Assembly: GCA_930990555.1 (NCBI GenBank)
Contig: CAKNPW010000019.1
Location: 1-35,916, forward strand
From: an uncultured Clostridium sp.
GTDB lineage: Bacteria > Bacillota > Clostridia > TANB77 > CAG-508
Length of the DNA: 35,916 bases
Reading direction: 5' to 3'
Below the pieces are notes generated by a model, which was not told where the DNA came from, did no database searches, and worked only from the letters and a program-made list of their open reading frames with translations. The translations under genes were made by a program, and so were the position numbers. The number at the start of each line of letters is the position of its first letter. Position 1 is the stretch's first letter. Below, in pieces: positions 1 through 7,780 of this stretch.

Positions 1-317
1 GTTTTTGTTCTTTGTCCTCTTACTGGAAGACCTCTTCTATGTCTTAATCCTCTATAGCATCCTATTTCTGTAAGTCTTTTAATATTTAATGCAACTTCTC
101 TTCTTAAATCTCCTTCTAATAATAGGTGATTTGCATCAATTGCTTTTCTAATTGCTTGTACTTGATCTTCTGTTAAATCTTTTACTCTTGTATCTGGATT
201 TACCTCAGCTTCTTTTAATAATTTTTGTGATGTTGAAATACCAATACCATAAATATATGTTAATCCAACCTCTACTCTTTTTTCTCTAGGTAAATCAATT
301 CCTGATATACGAGCCAT
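1..317 (-). CDS. rpsM: 30S ribosomal protein S13, 3' end outside window
   Basis: The reverse strand from the ATG at 315-317 reads [20 protein letters not shown], the standard N-terminus of S13 (uS13), and stays open for 105 codons to the window edge, ending in the basic [17 protein letters not shown] segment. S13 sits in the head of the 30S subunit and contacts 5S/23S rRNA and P-site tRNA. The start is set by GGAGGTG ending 5 nt upstream. Only the extreme C-terminus is missing because of the window boundary; nothing suggests a broken gene. It follows rpmJ, the usual order leading into rpsK-rpsD-rpoA. Confidence 0.97.
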   Translation of the reverse strand, partial: MARISGIDLPREKRVEVGLTYIYGIGISTSQKLLKEAEVNPDTRVKDLTEDQVQAIRKAIDANHLLLEGDLRREVALNIKRLTEIGCYRGLRHRRGLPVRGQRTK

Positions 318-388
318 AATTGCACCTCCAAATTTTTTGTTTTTTTAATACTAAGTATATATATGAACACAAATTTGATAAAGAGATA

Positions 389-425
389 TTAAGCCAACAT
401 CGAAATCTTCGATTTCGTTTGGTGG
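389..425. repeat. Dispersed 37-bp repeat, copy A
   Basis: These 37 bases match 26235-26271 at 31 of 37 positions by hand alignment, both beginning TTAAGCCA and ending GTGG. Copy A lies in the rpmJ-rpsM spacer and contains a perfect 7-bp hairpin CGAAATC / GATTTCG (401-417). The second copy lies about 26 kb away behind htrA, so this is a dispersed element and not part of the ribosomal operon as such. Confidence 0.6.
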
Positions 426-444
426 GCTATATGGTGATACCAAA
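401..444 (-). other. Paired hairpins in the rpmJ-rpsM spacer
   Basis: On the transcribed strand a hairpin with 6-bp stem TTTGGT / ACCAAA and a 15-nt loop (418-444) is followed with no gap by a 7-bp hairpin CGAAATC / GATTTCG with a GAA loop (401-417). The layout (6-bp outer stem with long loop, then a tight small hairpin) resembles the elements before rpsJ, rplC and rplF, but the inner 4-bp stem of those is not evident here. Confidence 0.5.
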
Positions 445-511
445 TTCTCTTTCAGCCGCTACCATTTCTGTGCTTATACCATAGGATTATTTAATTAGTT
501 TTACCCAATTA

Positions 512-537
512 TAACTGTATGTATTTTTATACAGTTA
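512..537 (-). other. 9-bp hairpin directly after rpmJ
   Basis: Perfect inverted repeat TAACTGTAT / ATACAGTTA with an 8-nt loop, starting 2 nt after the rpmJ stop codon. There is no U-run on its downstream side, so a terminator is unlikely. An mRNA processing or 3'-end stabilising stem is possible. Confidence 0.6.
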
Positions 538-539
538 AA

Positions 540-653
540 CTATCCTTGTCTTTGTTTGTGTTTAGGGTTTTCGCAAATAACTCTAACAACACCTTTTCTT
601 TTTATAACCTTGCACTTTGGGCATATAGGTTTTACTGATGCTCTAACTTTCAT
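540..653 (-). CDS. rpmJ: 50S ribosomal protein L36, zinc type
   Basis: A 37-residue ORF beginning [20 protein letters not shown] and ending in NPKHKQRQG. This is L36 (bL36), the smallest large-subunit protein, which binds 23S rRNA near the A-site finger. The zinc ligands C11, C14, C27 and H32 are all present, so this is the C+ form. The start ATG is preceded by AGGAGGTG at a 6-nt spacing. It sits between infA and rpsM, its usual place at the spc/alpha junction, with a 121-nt spacer on the infA side and a 222-nt spacer on the rpsM side, both holding hairpins. Confidence 0.97.
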   Translation of the reverse strand: MKVRASVKPICPKCKVIKRKGVVRVICENPKHKQRQG

Positions 654-702
654 TTGATACACCTCCTGTTATTACTCATTTTTATACATTTATTGAGCAA
701 TT

Positions 703-757
703 ATGAAGCGTGAAATCAGATGTGTTACTTAAATACACATCTCATCTCACACTTCAT
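703..757 (-). other. Long RNA hairpin between infA and rpmJ
   Basis: An inverted repeat with outer arms ATGAAG / CTTCAT, middle GTGA / TCAC and inner AGATGTGT / ACACATCT around a 9-nt loop. Read as minus-strand RNA, the interrupting positions become G-U wobbles, giving about 21 pairs with a single G-G mismatch. Read as plus-strand RNA they are A-C mismatches. The stem therefore fits better on the strand transcribed with infA and rpmJ. No U-run follows, so it is not a clear terminator. Confidence 0.7.
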
Positions 758-774
758 ACCTAAATAAATAGGAT

Positions 775-993
775 TTATTTAGCTCTCCATGTTATTCTTC
801 CTCTATTTAAATCATATGGTGATAATTCTACTTTTACTCTATCACCTGGTAATATCTTGATATAGTTCATCCTAAGCTTTCCTGAAATATGTGCCAATAT
901 TTGATGACCATTTTCAAGTTCTACTTTAAAATTAGTATTTGGTAGTGTTTCTACAACTACTCCCTCTACTTCAATTACATCTTCTTTTGCCAA
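775..993 (-). CDS. infA: Translation initiation factor IF-1
   Basis: A 72-residue OB-fold protein, [20 protein letters not shown] to [12 protein letters not shown], full length for IF-1. It binds the 30S A site during initiation together with IF-2 and IF-3. The start codon is TTG at 991-993, placed by AGGAGGG about 8 nt upstream. No ATG lies nearby in frame, and starting at the TTG gives the expected MAKED N-terminus. A near-consensus promoter at 1048-1076 lies just upstream, so infA can be transcribed apart from map. Confidence 0.98.
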   Translation of the reverse strand: MAKEDVIEVEGVVVETLPNTNFKVELENGHQILAHISGKLRMNYIKILPGDRVKVELSPYDLNRGRITWRAK

Positions 994-1047
994 ATTTATT
1001 CCCTCCTGAATAATTTAAAGATTAATTTAACTATAAATAGCTAATAT

Positions 1048-1076
1048 AGTATACACCATTTTTACACTATAGTCAA
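1048..1076 (-). promoter_or_regulatory. Sigma-A type promoter for infA
   Basis: On the minus strand TTGACT (1071-1076), 17 bases, then TATACT (1048-1053). The -35 box lies inside the last codons of map and the -10 box follows the map stop. Transcription would start near 1041 and give a 5' leader of about 48 nt for infA, rpmJ, rpsM and onward. Confidence 0.75.
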
Positions 1077-1832
1077 GATTTTTGGCTCTTTTTCTGTAAT
1101 TAAAATTGTATTTTCATAATGTGCTGCTCTTGTTCCATCTTCTGTTATAATTCCCCAGCCATCATCTAATTCTAAAATGTTTGGTTTTCCTGCTATTACC
1201 ATAGGTTCAATTGCTAATGTCATTCCTGGTTCTAGCCTAGGTCCTCTACCTGCTTTTCCGTAATTTGGAATTCCTGGATCTTCGTGCATTTCTCTTCCTA
1301 TACCATGTCCTTGAAATTCTCTTACTACTGAAAAACCATTTTTTTCTACATATTCACCTATTGCATGTGATATGTCACCAAGTCTATTTCCTTTTTTAGC
1401 ATATTTAATTCCTTCAAAAAAAGCTTGTTTTGTTACATCTATTAGTCTTTGGCTTGCTTTATCTATTTTTCCAACAGCATATGTTCTACAGCAATCTCCA
1501 TTAAATCCGTCTTTATATGCTACTAAATCTACACTTACAATATCTCCTTCTTTTAGTACTTCTCTTTTAGAAGGAATTCCATGAATTACTACATCATTTA
1601 CAGAACTACAAATACTTGCTGGAAAATCTGGGACCCCATCTACTCCACTTGGGTATCCTTTTTCTGCTGGGATTGCTCCATTTTTTCTCATTGTTTCTTC
1701 CGCAATTTTGTCTAATTCATAGGTTGTTATTCCTGGTTTTATTGCTGCTTCAATAGCTTTCTGTGCAAGAAATGCAACTCTACAAGCCTCTTTCATTTTT
1801 TCTATTTCTTTTGGAGATTTTATATATATCAT
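1062..1832 (-). CDS. map: Type I methionine aminopeptidase
   Basis: A 256-residue enzyme that removes the initiator methionine from nascent proteins. The five metal ligands are visible: two aspartates in the DIVSVDLVAYKDGFNGD stretch, His in GHGIGREMHEDPG, Glu in LAIEPMV and Glu in HYENTILITE. The length is standard for the short type Ia form without an N-terminal zinc domain. The start ATG has AAGGAAG upstream, which overlaps the end of adk; the two genes are 13 nt apart and probably translated from one message. The 3' end of map carries the -35 box of an infA promoter. Confidence 0.98.
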   Translation of the reverse strand: MIYIKSPKEIEKMKEACRVAFLAQKAIEAAIKPGITTYELDKIAEETMRKNGAIPAEKGYPSGVDGVPDFPASICSSVNDVVIHGIPSKREVLKEGDIVSVDLVAYKDGFNGDCCRTYAVGKIDKASQRLIDVTKQAFFEGIKYAKKGNRLGDISHAIGEYVEKNGFSVVREFQGHGIGREMHEDPGIPNYGKAGRGPRLEPGMTLAIEPMVIAGKPNILELDDGWGIITEDGTRAAHYENTILITEKEPKILTIV

Positions 1833-1845
1833 TTATATTACTTCC

Positions 1846-2511
1846 TTATCTATTTTCATTATAGTTTTTTAGCCATTCACTTATCATTTCTTCTGTTATA
1901 TTTACACTTGCATGTAATTTTACTTTATAAAGTAGTCCTTTCTCTTCATAATATTCTATTAGTTCTTTTGATTGTTTATGATATACTCTTAATCTTTCTG
2001 TAATAGTTTCTTCATTATCATCTTTCCTTTGAATTAATTTGCTTCCACAAATATCACATATACCTTCTACTTTTGGTTTTTTATATTCTAGATTATATAT
2101 TGCTCCACAATCTTTGTTTGAACAAATTCTTCTCTTTACAGTTCTATATATTATGTCTTCATCTGGAATATCTAAAAATAAAGCTAAATCTACTTTTTGA
2201 TTTTGTTCTTCTAGTATTTCTTCTAGTGCTTCTGCTTGTTTTTTATTTCTTGGAAATCCATCAAATACTACACCATTTGAATCTTTAAATTGATTGATTT
2301 TTTCTTTTAACATATTAATTGTTATTTCATTGGGTACTAAATTTCCTTTATCTATATATTCTTGTGCTTTTTTTCCTAATTCTGTTCCATTTTTTATTTC
2401 CTCTCTAAACATATCTCCAGTTGCAATATGTCCCATATTTTGTGTCTTTTCAAATAAATTTGATACTGTTCCTTTACCACTACCTGGTCCACCTAATAAA
2501 ACAATATTCAT
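1846..2511 (-). CDS. adk: Adenylate kinase, zinc-LID form
   Basis: A 221-residue enzyme that interconverts ATP + AMP and 2 ADP. The P-loop GGPGSGKGT is at residues 7-15, and the AMP-binding TGDMFREE and the DGFPRNKKQAE segments follow. The LID carries four cysteines in two pairs (CSNKDC and CDIC), as in the zinc-binding adenylate kinases of Gram-positive bacteria. It lies after secY in the usual secY-adk-map order. The ribosome binding site AGGAG is about 12 nt from the ATG, and a 23-bp AT-only hairpin sits just upstream. Confidence 0.98.
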   Translation of the reverse strand: MNIVLLGGPGSGKGTVSNLFEKTQNMGHIATGDMFREEIKNGTELGKKAQEYIDKGNLVPNEITINMLKEKINQFKDSNGVVFDGFPRNKKQAEALEEILEEQNQKVDLALFLDIPDEDIIYRTVKRRICSNKDCGAIYNLEYKKPKVEGICDICGSKLIQRKDDNEETITERLRVYHKQSKELIEYYEEKGLLYKVKLHASVNITEEMISEWLKNYNENR

Positions 2512-2542
2512 TCTTTCTATTCACTCCTATCTTTTCTTATGC

Positions 2543-2596
2543 AAATATTATTTTTTAAATATATATTTTGCAGTATATATTTAAAAAATAATATTT
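2543..2596 (-). other. 23-bp AT-only perfect hairpin upstream of adk
   Basis: Arms 2543-2565 and 2574-2596 are perfect reverse complements made only of A and T, with an 8-nt loop containing the only G and C bases. The element lies between secY and the adk ribosome binding site. It lacks a GC-rich stem, so it is not a usual terminator, and it could be an RNase processing site or a translation-modulating stem. Confidence 0.75.
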
Positions 2597-2656
2597 AATA
2601 TAAACCATATAGTTCACCGTGCGAAATCATAACTTTCGAGAGTAATTTAATTGCAT

Positions 2657-2689
2657 GGGCACGACTACGGTTAGTCCAGAGTCGTACCC
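2657..2689 (-). other. 10-bp hairpin after secY
   Basis: The minus-strand arms are GGGTACGACT and AGTCGTGCCC, ten pairs with one U-G wobble that would be a C-A mismatch on the other strand. The stem is GC-rich, begins 14 nt after the secY stop and lacks a U-tract. A weaker CGAAA / TTTCG hairpin follows near 2630. Confidence 0.6.
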
Positions 2690-2703
2690 TGATACAATAA
2701 ATT

Positions 2704-4026
2704 TTATTCTAAGAATCCCTTGTAATGTCTCATTACTAATTGTGATTCTAATTGTTGAACTGTCTCTAATGCAACACCAACTATAATAAGTATAGATGTT
2801 CCTCCAAATGCTACATTTAAATTTGTAAATCTCATGAACATTGGAAGTATAGCTATAAGTGCTAAGAATAAACCACCAAATAATGTTAATTTTGTAAGTA
2901 CTGATGATAAATATTCTGTAGTTGGCTTTCCAGCTCTTATTCCTGGAATGAATCCACCATTTTTCTTAATATTTGCTGAAACCTCTGCTGGGTTAAATGT
3001 TGCATATATATAAAAGAATGTGAATCCTACTATTAATAGTAAATAAACTATTGCATTTGCTATTGTATATCCAATAGCTACATTTGAACTTGAAGTAGCT
3101 ACTGAGAAATTATATATTACATTCCAAAATCCAGTATGTGTTGCAATACTTGGATCAAATATTTGAATTATCATTGCTGGGAAAGTCATAAATGATGATG
3201 CAAATATTATTGGCATAACTCCAGCCATAGCAATTTTTAGCGGAATATATGTATTCTGTGCCCCCATCATTTTTCTTCCAACAACTTTTTTAGCATATTG
3301 TACAGGTATTCTTCTTTCAGCTTGTTGTATAAATACAACAGCTGTAACTAAAATTAAAGCTCCTATCACAATAGCTAAAGCTATTAATAATCCAGTTGTA
3401 CTAAATCCTGATTCTGTCATTATTAAAGACCAAATTGACCTTACTGCACTTGGCAATCTTGATACTATACCAATAAAGATAATCATTGAAACTCCATTTC
3501 CAATTCCTTTGTTAGTAATTTGGTCTCCAAGCCACATAAGTAATGCTGTACCTGCCATAAGACCTGTTACAACTAATACTCCTGATAATATTCCTGAATC
3601 TACGAATATTCCTTGTGATTGATAAGATAAATATAAACCGATTCCTTCTATTAGTGCAAGCACAATTGAAAGTGCCTTAGTATATTTATCTACTTTTTGT
3701 CTTCCAACTTCTCCACCTTCTTTTGCTAATCTTTCTAGTGAAGGTATTATCATTGTTAATAATTGTATAACAATTGATGCTGTAATATATGGTGTTACTG
3801 ACATTGCAAATATAGAAAATCTAGAAAATGCGCCTCCAGAGATTATATCTATTAATCCTGTAAGTGTATTTCCTGATGATTGCATAGCATTTTGTATTTG
3901 TACCAAGTCTACACCTGGAACAGTTATAAAACATCCTAATCTAAACACTATAATCAATACTAATGTGTACAATAATCTTTTTCTTACTTCAGGTGTCTTT
4001 AATGCATTTTTTATAGTTTTAAACAA
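2704..4026 (-). CDS. secY: Protein translocase subunit SecY
   Basis: A 440-residue polytopic membrane protein, the channel-forming subunit of the Sec translocon (SecYEG), with the expected ten hydrophobic segments. Family landmarks are GGAFSRFSIFAMSVTPYITA near residue 65, the EGGEVGRQKVDKYTK loop, the QQAERRIPVQYAKKVVGRK cytoplasmic loop and a C-terminal VMRHYKGFLE. The start is TTG at 4024-4026, immediately after the rplO stop codon. Its ribosome binding site AGGTG lies in the last codons of rplO, so translation of the two genes is probably coupled. Confidence 0.98.
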   Translation of the reverse strand: MFKTIKNALKTPEVRKRLLYTLVLIIVFRLGCFITVPGVDLVQIQNAMQSSGNTLTGLIDIISGGAFSRFSIFAMSVTPYITASIVIQLLTMIIPSLERLAKEGGEVGRQKVDKYTKALSIVLALIEGIGLYLSYQSQGIFVDSGILSGVLVVTGLMAGTALLMWLGDQITNKGIGNGVSMIIFIGIVSRLPSAVRSIWSLIMTESGFSTTGLLIALAIVIGALILVTAVVFIQQAERRIPVQYAKKVVGRKMMGAQNTYIPLKIAMAGVMPIIFASSFMTFPAMIIQIFDPSIATHTGFWNVIYNFSVATSSSNVAIGYTIANAIVYLLLIVGFTFFYIYATFNPAEVSANIKKNGGFIPGIRAGKPTTEYLSSVLTKLTLFGGLFLALIAILPMFMRFTNLNVAFGGTSILIIVGVALETVQQLESQLVMRHYKGFLE

Positions 4027-4461
4027 CTAAATCACCTCAATCTTTCCTCCTGCTGCTTCTATTTTTTCTGCAGCTGCTTTTGTAAATCTTTTTGCTTTAA
4101 CTGTTAATTTCTTATCTAGTTTTCCTGTAGCTATTACTACTATTCCATCATTAATTTTTCCTATAATTCCTTCTGCTAATAAGCTTTCTGCTGTAACTTC
4201 TGTAGCTTCACTTTTATTTAACATTGTTAAAGTTACTTCTGTATAGTTTTTAGCATGGATATTATTGAATCCTCTTTTTGGAAGTCTTCTATATAATGGT
4301 GTTTGACCTCCTTCGAATCCTCTTCTTACTCCACCGCCAGATCTAGCTTTTTGTCCTTTATGACCTTTTCCAGATGTTTTTCCAAGACCTGAACCGATAC
4401 CACGACCTAATCTTTTTTTCTTAATTCTAACGTTTGATGGTCCTAATTCTCCTAATTGCAT
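4027..4461 (-). CDS. rplO: 50S ribosomal protein L15
   Basis: A 144-residue L15 (uL15). The N-terminal region contains [19 protein letters not shown] and [18 protein letters not shown], the extended rRNA-binding part, followed by a globular C-terminal domain. L15 helps late assembly of the large subunit around 23S rRNA. It normally follows rpmD, but here it follows rpsE after only 37 nt, with no room for rpmD. It ends directly against the TTG start of secY. Confidence 0.98.
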   Translation of the reverse strand: MQLGELGPSNVRIKKKRLGRGIGSGLGKTSGKGHKGQKARSGGGVRRGFEGGQTPLYRRLPKRGFNNIHAKNYTEVTLTMLNKSEATEVTAESLLAEGIIGKINDGIVVIATGKLDKKLTVKAKRFTKAAAEKIEAAGGKIEVI

Positions 4462-4498
4462 TTCGTAAATTGCACCTCCTTAAAATTTGATACTACAA

Positions 4499-4990
4499 TT
4501 ATAATATATCAGAAACTTTTTTTCCTCTTTTTTTAGCAATTTGTTCTACTGTTTTCATATTTTCTAATCCATTCATTGTTGCATACACAACATTTCTTGG
4601 GTTATTTGTACCAAGAACTTTAGTTTTTATATCTTTATATCCAGCTAATTCTAATACAGCTCTTGCACTTCCTCCTGCAATAACTCCAGAACCTTCTACA
4701 GCTGGTTTTAACATTACTCTTGCACTTCCGAATTTTCCAATAAATTCGTGAGGGATTGTTGTTCCAACTACTGGTACTTCTTTTAAATTTTTTCTAGCAT
4801 CATCAATTGCTTTTTTTATTGCATCAGGTACTTCTGCTGCCTTTCCATTTCCAACACCAACGTGTCCGTTTCCGTCACCAACAACTACTAAAGCACTAAA
4901 TCTAAAAGTTCTACCACCTTTAACAACTTTAGCAACTCTATTTATTGCAACAACTTTCTCTTTTAATTCAACTGCATTCTCTTCTTGCAT
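4499..4990 (-). CDS. rpsE: 30S ribosomal protein S5
   Basis: A 163-residue S5 (uS5). The N-terminal double-stranded-RNA-binding-like domain has [20 protein letters not shown], and the C-terminal domain includes [17 protein letters not shown]5 shapes the mRNA entry channel and affects decoding accuracy; spectinomycin-resistance changes map to its loop around residues 20-30. The ATG is preceded by GGAGG about 11 nt upstream. The gene is followed by rplO instead of rpmD. Confidence 0.98.
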   Translation of the reverse strand: MQEENAVELKEKVVAINRVAKVVKGGRTFRFSALVVVGDGNGHVGVGNGKAAEVPDAIKKAIDDARKNLKEVPVVGTTIPHEFIGKFGSARVMLKPAVEGSGVIAGGSARAVLELAGYKDIKTKVLGTNNPRNVVYATMNGLENMKTVEQIAKKRGKKVSDIL

Positions 4991-5065
4991 TGGTTTTCTT
5001 TCCTCCTTTTCTTTTTAAATATATCTAATATATTTTAGAAGTTTTTTTGTTCATTCTTATTTATA

Positions 5066-5425
5066 TTAGAAGTTTAATCCACCATTTCTTGCAGCCTCTG
5101 CTAATTCTTTAATAACTCCATGATAGATATATCCACCTCTATCAAAAACAACATCTTTAATATTTTTTTCTAATGCTCTTTTTGCTATAAGTGTTCCAAC
5201 TTCTTTAGCTGCTTCTTTATTTGCATATTTAGTTTTTACTTCTTTATCCAATGTAGAAGCTGAAACTAAAGTTTTTCTAGCAACATCATCAATTACTTGT
5301 ACATATAAATTTGTATTACTTCTATATACACATAATCTTGGACGTTCAGCTGTTCCACTTATTTTTCTACGAACACGAGCATGTCTTCTTGTTCTTTCCA
5401 ATTTTCTGTTTGTTTTTGTAATCAC
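5066..5425 (-). CDS. rplR: 50S ribosomal protein L18
   Basis: A 119-residue L18 (uL18), which brings 5S rRNA into the central protuberance with L5. Conserved features are the basic N-terminus [15 protein letters not shown] and the C-terminal [24 protein letters not shown]. The start is GTG at 5423-5425 with AAAGGAGAG upstream; no in-frame ATG gives the normal N-terminus. It follows rplF by 29 nt and is 75 nt ahead of rpsE. Confidence 0.98.
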   Translation of the reverse strand: MITKTNRKLERTRRHARVRRKISGTAERPRLCVYRSNTNLYVQVIDDVARKTLVSASTLDKEVKTKYANKEAAKEVGTLIAKRALEKNIKDVVFDRGGYIYHGVIKELAEAARNGGLNF

Positions 5426-5454
5426 TTTGCTCTCTCCTTTCTATAAACTAAAGT

Positions 5455-5994
5455 TTATTTTTTACCAGCTTTACCTTCTTTACGTCTAATAACTTCATAA
5501 TCATATTTAATACCTTTTCCACCGTAAACTTCTGGTGGTCTTTTAGATCTTATAACTGCTGCTGTTTGACCAACTAATTCTTTATCAATTCCCTTTACAA
5601 TAATTGTATTTGCATCTGGAACATCAAAAGTGATTCCTTCTGGAGCTTCAAATATTACAGGATGTGAATAACCTAATGTTAAATTTAAGTTATTTCCTTG
5701 TTTTTGTACCCTGTAACCTACACCATTAATTTGTAATGTTCTTGTAAATTCGTGTTTTACTCCTTCTATCATATTTTTAATTAAAGTTCTTGTTAGTCCG
5801 TGTAAACTTTTGTTAAAGTTTTCATCATTTGGTCTAGTAACTTTAACTTCGCTATCTTCAATTGTAACTGTTATATTTTTATGGATTTCTCTTTCTAATG
5901 TTCCTTTTGGTCCTTTTACAGTTAAATAATTTCCGTCTAATTTCACTTCAACACCTTCTGGTATTGCAACAGGTGCATTTCCTATTCTTGACAT
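5455..5994 (-). CDS. rplF: 50S ribosomal protein L6
   Basis: A 179-residue L6 (uL6) with two repeated alpha/beta domains. It starts [20 protein letters not shown] and contains the family signature [14 protein letters not shown] near the C-terminus. It lies at the base of the L7/L12 stalk near the sarcin-ricin loop. The 99-nt spacer upstream, after rpsH, carries a two-hairpin element, and its ribosome binding site AGGAGG follows about 20 nt after the second hairpin. Confidence 0.98.
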   Translation of the reverse strand: MSRIGNAPVAIPEGVEVKLDGNYLTVKGPKGTLEREIHKNITVTIEDSEVKVTRPNDENFNKSLHGLTRTLIKNMIEGVKHEFTRTLQINGVGYRVQKQGNNLNLTLGYSHPVIFEAPEGITFDVPDANTIIVKGIDKELVGQTAAVIRSKRPPEVYGGKGIKYDYEVIRRKEGKAGKK

Positions 5995-6028
5995 TTCGTT
6001 TTTCCCTCCTTTTTGTCTTTTATCTGAT

Positions 6029-6091
6029 TACAATGCGTTTCTTCGCATTGTATCTTGAATCTGTAACAGGCAGAGCCTTAACAGTTTCAAG
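6029..6091 (-). other. Two-hairpin element upstream of rplF
   Basis: In minus-strand order: a hairpin with outer stem CTTGAA / TTCAAG, an A-A mismatch, inner stem CTGT / ACAG and a 16-nt loop (6054-6091). One nucleotide later comes a 9-bp hairpin TACAATGCG / CGCATTGTA (6029-6052). The first begins 2 nt after the rpsH stop. The same order of stems occurs before rplC and rpsJ with different bases in the stems. Confidence 0.7.
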
Positions 6092-6093
6092 AA

Positions 6094-6492
6094 TTACCAA
6101 ATATATGCTAAAACTTCTCCTCCAAGATTCTCTTTTCTTGCTTCTTTATCTGTTTTAATTCCTTTTGATGTAGAAATTAAAGCAATTCCTAAACCATTTA
6201 AAACTTTTGGTAATTTTTCAGCAGAAGCATATACTCTTAATCCTGGTTTACTTATTCTTTTAATTCCAGCTATTACTTTAGCTCCATTTTCATCATATTT
6301 TAAAGCTATTCTTAATATTCCTTGATTTTCGTTTTCTATTTCTTCAACAGATTTAATATATCCTTCATTATATAATATATCTGCTATTGCTTTTTTCATT
6401 TTTGAAGCAGGAACATCAACTGTTTTATGCTTTGCAGCACTTGCATTTCTAATTCTTGTTAACATATCTGCTATTGGATCTGTAGTATTCAC
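6094..6492 (-). CDS. rpsH: 30S ribosomal protein S8
   Basis: A 132-residue S8 (uS8) that binds helix 21 of 16S rRNA. It reads [17 protein letters not shown] at the N-terminus and has the conserved [20 protein letters not shown] signature in the C-terminal part. The start is GTG at 6490-6492, placed by AGGAGGG 8 nt upstream. In Escherichia coli S8 autoregulates the spc operon at rplE. I see no equivalent of that site here, but I cannot exclude one. Confidence 0.98.
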   Translation of the reverse strand: MNTTDPIADMLTRIRNASAAKHKTVDVPASKMKKAIADILYNEGYIKSVEEIENENQGILRIALKYDENGAKVIAGIKRISKPGLRVYASAEKLPKVLNGLGIALISTSKGIKTDKEARKENLGGEVLAYIW

Positions 6493-6516
6493 TTAAGTTT
6501 CCCTCCTTTTTATATT

Positions 6517-6702
6517 CTACCAACTTGCTTTTTTAACACCTGGGATTTCTCCTTTATGTGCTAAATTTCTAAAGCAAACACGGCAAATTCCATATTTTCT
6601 AATATATCCATGTGGTCTTCCACATATTTTACATCTATTATATTCTCTAGTAGCATATTTTTGTGGTCTTTGTTGTTTTACTTTTAAAGATTTTTTAGCC
6701 AT
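6517..6702 (-). CDS. rpsN: 30S ribosomal protein S14, zinc type
   Basis: A 61-residue S14 (uS14) of the short, zinc-binding type. The four ligands C24, C27, C40 and C43 are present in [11 protein letters not shown] and [11 protein letters not shown], and the C-terminal [11 protein letters not shown] is conserved. S14 is a late-assembling protein of the 30S head. The spacer to rpsH is 24 nt and to rplE 20 nt, so the genes are tightly co-transcribed. It lacks the insertion that marks the long zinc-free form. Confidence 0.98.
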   Translation of the reverse strand: MAKKSLKVKQQRPQKYATREYNRCKICGRPHGYIRKYGICRVCFRNLAHKGEIPGVKKASW

Positions 6703-6722
6703 ATTAATCTCCTTTCTTTAGA

Positions 6723-7262
6723 CTAATTTTTGAATGGCATACCTAGAAGTTTTAATAATTCCTTTCCTTCTTCATCTGTTTTTGCTGTTGTAACAAAAAT
6801 AATATCCATTCCTCTTAATTTGTCTACTTTATCATATTCAATTTCTGGGAATATTAATTGTTCCTTAACACCCATTGAGAAATTTCCTCTACCATCAAAA
6901 GAGTTAGCAGAAATTCCTCTGAAATCTCTTATTCTTGGCATAGCAATATTAAATAATTTGTATGCAAAATCATACATTTTTCCTCTTCTTAATGTTACTT
7001 TACATCCAACATTAACTCCCTCTCTTAATTTGAAAGCAGCTATTGACTTTCTTGCTTTAGTTACTATTGGTTTTTGCCCTGTAATTATAGCTAAATCATT
7101 CATAGCATTATCTAATGATTTTGGATTATCTTTAATATCTCCAAGACCAATATTTATAACGATTTTATCTAATTTTGGAACTTCCATTATTGATTTATAA
7201 TTAAATTTTTTCATCATTGCTGGAACTACTTCTTTTTCATATTGTTCTCTTAATTTTTCCAT
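6723..7262 (-). CDS. rplE: 50S ribosomal protein L5
   Basis: A 179-residue L5 (uL5), which with L18 docks 5S rRNA to the large subunit and touches P-site tRNA. Conserved segments are the N-terminal [17 protein letters not shown], the [19 protein letters not shown] segment, and the C-terminal [20 protein letters not shown]. It is full length and follows rplX by 27 nt. A plus-strand open frame over this gene is judged to be a shadow. Confidence 0.98.
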   Translation of the reverse strand: MEKLREQYEKEVVPAMMKKFNYKSIMEVPKLDKIVINIGLGDIKDNPKSLDNAMNDLAIITGQKPIVTKARKSIAAFKLREGVNVGCKVTLRRGKMYDFAYKLFNIAMPRIRDFRGISANSFDGRGNFSMGVKEQLIFPEIEYDKVDKLRGMDIIFVTTAKTDEEGKELLKLLGMPFKN

Positions 7263-7289
7263 TAGGATACAAATCCTCCTTTCTTAACA

Positions 7290-7598
7290 TTATTTTATTT
7301 CTGCATTACATTTTTTACATACACGAACTTTACTATCTTTTTCTACTTTGTATGCAATTCTTGTTACTTTTCCACATTTAGGGCAAACTACACCAACTTT
7401 ACTACTATGTATTGGGTATTCAGCTGGTATAATTCCTCCTTCTTCACCTTGTCTTCTTGGTTTTACATGTTTTTTTCTGATGTTAACTCCTTTAACAACA
7501 ATTTTTTGTGTTTTTGGAATTACTTCTAATACTTCTCCTGTTTTACCTTTATCGTTTCCAGATAAAACTTTAACTGTATCACCTTTTTTTATTCTCAT
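7290..7598 (-). CDS. rplX: 50S ribosomal protein L24 with zinc-knuckle-like C-terminus
   Basis: A 102-residue L24 (uL24), one of the first proteins to bind 23S rRNA. It starts MRIKKGDTVKVLSGNDKGK, the conserved KOW motif. Its C-terminus contains two CXXC pairs (CPKC and CKKC), which may bind zinc, as in some Gram-positive L24 proteins. The start ATG at 7596-7598 is chosen over an in-frame ATG 36 codons earlier because AAGGAGGAG lies just upstream and the extra residues do not match the family. Confidence 0.97.
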   Translation of the reverse strand: MRIKKGDTVKVLSGNDKGKTGEVLEVIPKTQKIVVKGVNIRKKHVKPRRQGEEGGIIPAEYPIHSSKVGVVCPKCGKVTRIAYKVEKDSKVRVCKKCNAEIK

Positions 7599-7739
7599 TA
7601 TAGGATTCTCCTCCTTTTCTACAATTTTTGCTTTTATCTCATTATGTTTAATAATTAGCTCGGTTTTATTAAAAAGTTCTTGTATCTTTAAGCTGTAATA
7701 TATCAAAGATTATATCTTCAAGTTTCTTTCTAAGGATTA

Positions 7740-7762
7740 CAGAAATCATTTCATGATTTCTG
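7740..7762 (-). other. 10-bp hairpin in rplN-rplX spacer
   Basis: Perfect inverted repeat CAGAAATCAT / ATGATTTCTG with a 3-nt loop that reads GAA on the transcribed strand. It follows a 12-bp hairpin by 18 nt and lies about 140 nt before rplX. Confidence 0.65.
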
Positions 7763-7780
7763 CATCTTTAATTTGTACAC

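Noticed and set aside
6730..7200. 156-codon plus-strand ORF opposite rplE
   Set aside because: It lies wholly antisense to a well-supported ribosomal gene, has no ribosome binding site and no recognisable domain.
7599..7706. 36-codon N-terminal extension of rplX
   Set aside because: The frame is open, but the residues do not match L24, and a strong ribosome binding site stands just before the internal ATG at 7598.
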